Shown in pieces: positions 6,576 to 7,569 of a DNA stretch of 7,569 nt. The stretch's first letter is position 1, and each line of letters starts with the position of its first letter. A program made the position numbers and the translations under genes. Below the pieces are notes generated by a model that saw nothing but the letters and a program-made list of their open reading frames with translations, ran no database searches and was not told the DNA's origin. Origin of the DNA: Desulfocapsa sp. (lineage in GTDB: Bacteria > Desulfobacterota > Desulfobulbia > Desulfobulbales > Desulfocapsaceae); contig JAOZLM010000103.1 of the NCBI GenBank assembly GCA_029934815.1, positions 1-7,569 on the forward strand, read 5' to 3'.

Positions 6576-6941
6576 ATGTATCATTTAATGAATAAGAAGT
6601 TCAGCAAATGGGCAAAGAAGAAAAAGATCGACGCTCAAAGTCTGACAAAATCTTTGAATGAGGTTGTTGACGGTAGGTTCGAAGCAAATCTTGGCGCTCA
6701 TATTTACAAAAAACGCATCGCCAGATCCGGTGCCGGAAAAAGTGGTGGCTTTCGCACCATAATTTGTTTTAAACAAAATGATCGCGCCGTATATGTGCAT
6801 GGGTTCAGTAAAAACGCAAAGGGAAATATTTCCGATAAAGAACTGCTTGCGTTAAAAGAATATGCCGAAATCCTGCTAAATATGAGCAATGATGATCTAC
6901 AAACAGCTATCACAACTGGTGCGCTGGTGGAGGTAAAGTAA
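6576..6941 (+). CDS. RelE/HigB-type toxin of a type II toxin-antitoxin system
   Basis: The 121-residue basic protein matches the RelE/HigB-like toxin family that pairs with NadS/HigA-type antitoxins. Landmarks are KKFSKWAKK (7-15), LGAHIYKKRIARSGAGKSGGFRTI (39-62), VYVHGFSKNAKGNIS (72-86), the helix DKELLALKEYAEILL (87-101) and a C-terminal GALVEVK. Toxins of this superfamily are usually ribosome-dependent mRNA interferases that slow growth when the antitoxin is lost; activity here is inferred. Two starts are possible: ATG at 6576, which gives MYHLMNKK, or ATG at 6588, which gives MNKK. Neither has a Shine-Dalgarno, and the predicted transcript start is at the first ATG, so translation may be leaderless. 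The antitoxin gene follows after 3 bases, the toxin-first order typical of higBA modules. Confidence 0.88.
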   Translation: MYHLMNKKFSKWAKKKKIDAQSLTKSLNEVVDGRFEANLGAHIYKKRIARSGAGKSGGFRTIICFKQNDRAVYVHGFSKNAKGNISDKELLALKEYAEILLNMSNDDLQTAITTGALVEVK

Positions 6942-6944
6942 ACA

Positions 6945-7250
6945 ATGAGTAATTCAATTCTTGATTCTGTAAAAGAGGGTGTCGCAGATCTGCACAGTGC
7001 AGGATTAGTTGATGATATAACCATGAAAAATATTGAGAGCCTCTGTATTCCCGAAGTAAAAGAATACGATGCCAGCCATATCGCAAACCTTCGCAAACGA
7101 TTAAAACTCAGCCAGGCTGCTTTTGCACGTTTTCTCAACATCAGCCCTTCCACAATCAGGCAATGGGAAACCGGAGCCAAAAACCCCAGTGGTGCCTGCC
7201 AAAAACTACTGAATCTCGCTGACCAGAAAGGCCTTACCGGACTAATGTGA
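6945..7250 (+). CDS. XRE-family (HigA/NadS-like) antitoxin
   Basis: The 101-residue protein contains an XRE helix-turn-helix at about 45-80: IANLRKRLKLSQAAFARFLNIS, then STIRQWETGAKNPSG. The N-terminal segment (about 1-44, with a loop around CIPEVKEY) and the ending KLLNLADQKGLTGLM are typical of antitoxins that partner with RelE/HigB-like toxins encoded directly upstream. It should neutralise the toxin by binding and repress the operon by binding the inverted repeats at the promoter. A GGAGG inside the toxin's last codons (6929-6933) lies 11 bases before its ATG, giving the antitoxin a good ribosome site while the toxin has none; this would favour antitoxin synthesis. Confidence 0.9.
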   Translation: MSNSILDSVKEGVADLHSAGLVDDITMKNIESLCIPEVKEYDASHIANLRKRLKLSQAAFARFLNISPSTIRQWETGAKNPSGACQKLLNLADQKGLTGLM

Positions 7251-7569
7251 GGCAGAATAAGATCTAGCTTGTCGGTGAACCTCAATTCTCCAAAACAGTA
7301 GGACATTCCTGGGATACAGGAATTCGTGATCGTATTGCACGTTATGGTCGTGGCAGCCACAGCCCGCAATCGACGTAAACCGGTTACGGAAATCCTAAAC
7401 CGTATCATGAATTTTATTTATTTCACCCAACCCTGAAAGGGATGAGCAATAGGTGGCACAAATTGCAACATAATTACCACTAAAACTCAGCCAAGAAAAC
7501 ATGCTATTATTTCACATTAGCTGGTAGCAAGGGTTACAGTGACTTGCTGAAAAACAATCCCGCAGCGAC
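7251..7569. other. Region after the antitoxin gene without an intact gene
   Basis: A plus-strand frame without start codon reads for about 36 codons after a TAG (7265-7267) and stops at TAA (7376-7378); it includes WDTGIRDRIARYGRGSHSPQ, which looks protein-like, and a second frame continues with RKPVTEILNRIMNFIYFTQP to a stop near 7436. Together they may be a frameshifted gene scrap. Small hairpins are present: ATTCCTG/CAGGAAT at 7305-7323 (7-bp perfect stem), CCCT/AGGG at 7431-7441, and AGCAAG/CTTGCT at 7526-7548. None is followed by a T-run, so none is a convincing terminator for the toxin-antitoxin operon. AACCGGTT (7378-7385) is a short palindrome. Confidence 0.4.

Noticed and set aside
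6383..6595. 70-codon open plus-strand frame running into the toxin gene
   Set aside because: No start codon and it crosses the promoter and inverted repeat; an open frame this long can arise by chance.
7305..7323. Hairpin after the antitoxin gene as a rho-independent terminator
   Set aside because: The stem is perfect (7 bp) but AT-rich and followed by CGTGATCG rather than a T-run.
6704..7408. 234-codon minus-strand frame across the toxin-antitoxin genes
   Set aside because: Antisense to two clearly recognised genes; composition rich in Ser, Arg and Phe as expected for a shadow.
1..7569. CRISPR array, tRNA or rRNA genes, intact insertion sequence or known defence system beyond the toxin-antitoxin pair
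   Set aside because: No regularly spaced direct repeats, cloverleaf sequence, transposase or other defence-family protein is visible on either strand.

Overview
The window reads as an ordinary chromosomal stretch of a moderate-GC, Gram-negative bacterium, most likely a sulfate-reducing Desulfobacterota. The lineage call rests on the left edge. A stand-alone RsbRD N-terminal-domain protein is followed, on the minus strand, by the first eight codons of a gene that looks like dsrM, and this neighbour pair is familiar from the dsrMKJOP operon of sulfate reducers. The periplasmic Prc/Tsp protease and the YciQ-type (DUF2207) envelope protein fit a Gram-negative cell. The dsrM call rests on very few residues and is an inference.

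Layout, left to right. (1) 1-691, minus: 5' tip of a dsrM-like gene and the RsbRD-domain gene before it. (2) 692-1096: non-coding, with a perfect 16-bp palindrome of TetR-operator type and a degenerate large inverted repeat just past the 3' end of prc. (3) 1097-3199, minus: prc, a complete C-terminal processing protease with its Ser-Lys dyad. (4) 3373-4053, plus: a two-gene unit made of a small MazG-like nucleotide pyrophosphohydrolase and a four-helix membrane protein of unknown function. (5) 4021-5952, minus: a DUF2207/YciQ-like membrane protein with a Gly/Ser tail; its last codons overlap, in antisense, the end of the four-helix gene. (6) 5953-6541: about 600 bases without an intact gene, holding the decayed 3' end of a minus-strand gene just upstream of the DUF2207 gene and several imperfect inverted repeats. 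(7) 6542-7250, plus: a toxin-antitoxin operon, with a RelE/HigB-type toxin first and an XRE antitoxin second, behind a very good sigma70-type promoter whose expected start point coincides with the first toxin ATG. (8) 7251-7569: no intact gene, only a short truncated reading frame and small hairpins.

The blocks look functionally separate: control of sulfate respiration (left), envelope protein quality control (prc), nucleotide-pool cleaning (MazG-like), an envelope protein of unknown role (DUF2207) and an addiction-type module sitting in decayed, repeat-rich DNA (right). I see no convincing rho-independent terminator, CRISPR array, tRNA, rRNA or intact mobile element. I did not find a clearly new multi-gene system. 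The most check-worthy items are the RsbRD-dsr link, the palindromic operator upstream of it, the start-site arrangement of the toxin operon and the gene remnant upstream of the DUF2207 gene.
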